The notes beneath the pieces were generated by a model. The model was not told where the DNA came from. It worked only from the letters and a program-made list of their open reading frames with translations, and made no database searches. From contig JABMCL010000883.1 of assembly GCA_018857735.1 (NCBI GenBank), positions 757,501 to 821,500 of the forward strand: a stretch of 64,000 bases of DNA, given 5' to 3'. Below, one piece after another: positions 62,445 to 64,000 of this stretch (position 1 is the stretch's first letter; every line of letters starts with the position of its first letter). The translations under genes were made by a program, and so were the position numbers. This DNA comes from Alviniconcha marisindica. Taxonomy: Eukaryota > Mollusca > Gastropoda > Provannidae.

Positions 62445-63311
62445 TTCCCAGTCTGACAGCCTGAGATTGTCTCCTGTTGAGCTGGCCCAGTAGCTGCAGA
62501 AAGTGATTGTCTCCTGTTGAGCTGGCCCAGTAGCTGCAGAAAGTGATTGTCCCAGTAGAAGATTGCTGTCACAGTGTCACTCTAGGGCTGACATTGGAAC
62601 AGGGTGGAGAAGAGGTTCTGCGCTGGTTGGCTGGTCTGATGGAGGATGCTGTGCTGTACCAGAGACCAGAATACAACTGTACCTCACCAGATCTGGCAAC
62701 GGGCCATGAGTCATGACAACACAGTCAGTGACAACAGCTGCAATTGGAAGGGGGACAAAACGCAGAGCTTCTACAGTTCTTGGCAGATTCTGAGGCATAC
62801 ATGAGTTTTGTCAGAAAAAAAAAGTTACACATAGCTGGTGGATGGCTCACCCTTTAGTGACTTGCTCACTGAGTTTTGGTAAATTTGGAGGAAAGGCTTC
62901 AGAAAAGGAGTTTCATTTGTTTAAAAGTAAAACTATAAATAATAAAAGGAATGTTTATATTATATCAATATATGTATTTTTTATACATGGATGTGCTATT
63001 TCTCCAAACTGCAGCACATAGTCCATTACAATACAAAGCAAAGAACAAAGAAGCAAAACACAGTGATAGTCAAAACAAACTGACACAGACACTCACACAC
63101 ACCATCACCTCCACAGACTGTCAGTAGGATAGCTTGAAGAGGTGAGATTTTAGATTTCAAAGATGGTTTGAATACTTTGATGGTTGATTTTATTTTATGA
63201 TTCAGAAAAAGAATTGTGGTTACTGTTTTGACAGATGAGGTGGGAGCGTTGGTGTTTGACCTTGGGTCCTACTCCTTCAGAGCTGGCTATGCTGGTGAAG
63301 ACACGCCCAAG
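58346..63311 (+). CDS. ACTL6A: ACTL6A / BAF53, actin-like subunit of BAF and NuA4-type complexes, first two exons; continues past the window
   Basis: Exon 1 (58346-58370) encodes MSGGVYGG with one spare base and donor GTGAGT. Exon 2 (63235-63311) starts after TTTTGACAG, completes Asp and encodes [20 protein letters not shown] then GEDTPK, ending at GTAAGT in phase 0. This equals human ACTL6A residues 1-34 almost exactly ([26 protein letters not shown]). It is the actin-fold N-terminus with the phosphate-1 loop region. Family knowledge: a nuclear actin-related protein in SWI/SNF (BAF), TIP60/p400 and INO80-type remodellers. Intron 1 is 4.9 kb and carries a 27-bp inverted-repeat element; intron 2 begins at once with a donor-derived 31-bp array. 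The remaining exons lie right of the window. Confidence 0.95.
58371..59150. other. ACTL6A intron 1, left part
   Basis: AT-rich ACTATTAGTAATA stretches at 58460-58530; no feature recognised otherwise. Confidence 0.4.
59185..59248. promoter_or_regulatory. CpG-rich patch with CRE (TGACGTCA) and GCCATGTTGG motifs
   Basis: In an otherwise AT-rich intron, CACTGACGTCACGTTTGTCG and CACCGCCATGTTGG plus several CG dinucleotides lie directly outside the left 27-bp inverted repeat. Could be the promoter of the element or an intronic enhancer. Inference only. Confidence 0.35.
59249..61487. mobile_element. 2.24-kb segment bounded by a perfect 27-bp inverted repeat
   Basis: 59249-59275 (TATGACTTAGTGCCAAAAGG + TGCGCAA) is the exact reverse complement of 61461-61487. 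The ends allow a TA target duplication, as in Tc1/mariner-like DNA transposons. No transposase recognised; a low-confidence three-exon frame on the minus strand is noted separately. Likely a non-autonomous DNA transposon in ACTL6A intron 1. Confidence 0.6.
61488..63234. other. ACTL6A intron 1, right part
   Basis: (CA)n at 62391-62441; two-plus copies of a 40-bp unit GATTGTCTCCTGTTGAGCTG + GCCCAGTAGCTGCAGAAAGT at 62465-62544. Between 61590 and 61722 a short plus frame ([20 protein letters not shown] then [13 protein letters not shown]) looks protein-like, with an apparent frameshift at about 61590 and AATAAA after it; family unknown. Confidence 0.4.
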
Positions 63312-64000
63312 GTAAGTCACCAAAGGTGAGACGGTTGAGGGTAAGACACACCCAAGGTGAGACGGTTGAGGGTAAGACACACCCAAGGTAAGATGGTTGA
63401 GGGTAAGACACCCAAGGTGAGTCACCAAAGGTGAGACGGTTGAGGGTAAGAATCACCAAAGGTGAGACAGTTGAGGGTAAGACACACCAAAGGTAAGATG
63501 GCTGAGGGTTAGACACACCCAAGGTAAGACGTTTGAGGGTAAGACACACCAAAGGTGAGATGGTTGAGGGTAAGACACACCCAAGGTAAGACGGTTGAGG
63601 GTAAGACACACCAAAGGTGAGACGGTTGAGGGTAAGACACACCAAAGGTGAGACGGTTGAGGGTAAGACACACCAAAGGTAAGACGGTTGAGGGTAAGAC
63701 ACACCAAAGGTGAGACGGTTGAGGGTAAGACACACCCAAGGTAAGATGGTTGAGGGTAAGACACCCCAAAGGTAAGACGGTTGAGGGTAAGACACACCAA
63801 AGGTGAGATGGTTGAGGGTAAGAATCACCAAAGGTAAGACGGTTGAGGGTAAGACACACCAAAGGTGAGACGGTTGAGGGTAAGACACACCCAAGGTAAG
63901 ACGGTTGAGGGTAAGACACACCAAAGGTGAGACGGTTGAGGGTAAGACACACCAAAGGTGAGACAGTTCAGGGTAAGAATCACCAAAGGTGAGATGGTTG
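63312..64000. repeat. 31-bp array of the ACTL6A exon 2 donor
   Basis: At least 20 units of GGTAAGACACACCCAAGGTG + AGACGGTTGAG, running off the window. Each contains CCCAAGGTAAG or CCAAAGGTGAG, copies of the exon end CCCAAG plus donor GTAAGT, and a second donor-like GGGTAAG. Confidence 0.93.

Overview
This window is eukaryotic nuclear DNA, most likely from a mollusc and probably a marine gastropod. The evidence is split genes with GT-AG introns, intact animal genes for an axonemal dynein component, an LYR-motif mitochondrial protein, a U5 snRNP chaperone and a BAF-complex actin-like protein, LINE debris, tRNA-headed SINEs, and a SINE tail of a type I associate with molluscs (CCCTGATATAA followed by CTGGTTGACTGGGCGT). 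The taxon call is inference. A little over a third of the window is tandem repeat by my own tally.

Layout. (1) About 1-41 kb is DNAI7 (CASC1), on the minus strand. I could place 13 coding exons (3891-34976) by homology and by a continuous chain of matching intron phases. The C-terminal exons lie left of the window and the first coding exon was not securely found. Nearly every intron is filled with minisatellites. (2) About 41-50.3 kb is mostly plain non-coding DNA with dead LINE pieces. (3) 50599-51625 is ETFRF1 (LYRM5), plus strand, two coding exons. (4) 55211-53991 is TSSC4, minus strand, one coding exon with two internal peptide repeats. (5) 58346 to beyond the right edge is ACTL6A (BAF53), plus strand; exons 1 and 2 are present, and intron 1 holds a 2.24-kb segment bounded by a perfect 27-bp inverted repeat.

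DNAI7 (minus) and ETFRF1 (plus) are divergent neighbours, the same head-to-head pair as CASC1-LYRM5 at human 12p12.1, so this is apparently very old microsynteny. ETFRF1 and TSSC4 are convergent; TSSC4 and ACTL6A are divergent. No functional pathway links the four genes.

The most striking signal is that many minisatellites are tandem copies of exon-intron junctions. I count eleven junctions (four DNAI7 donors, six DNAI7 acceptors, one ACTL6A donor) where the adjacent array unit, or in one case a single extra copy, contains the splice site plus the exon edge. The clearest is a 64-bp unit repeated seven times that carries the acceptor and the first 46 bases of a DNAI7 exon. The four DNAI7 donors next to such arrays (GTTGGT, GTCAGC, GTAGGA, GTTTGT) are also the weakest donors in the gene. 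This looks like local amplification of splice sites, producing banks of decoy sites and growing the introns.
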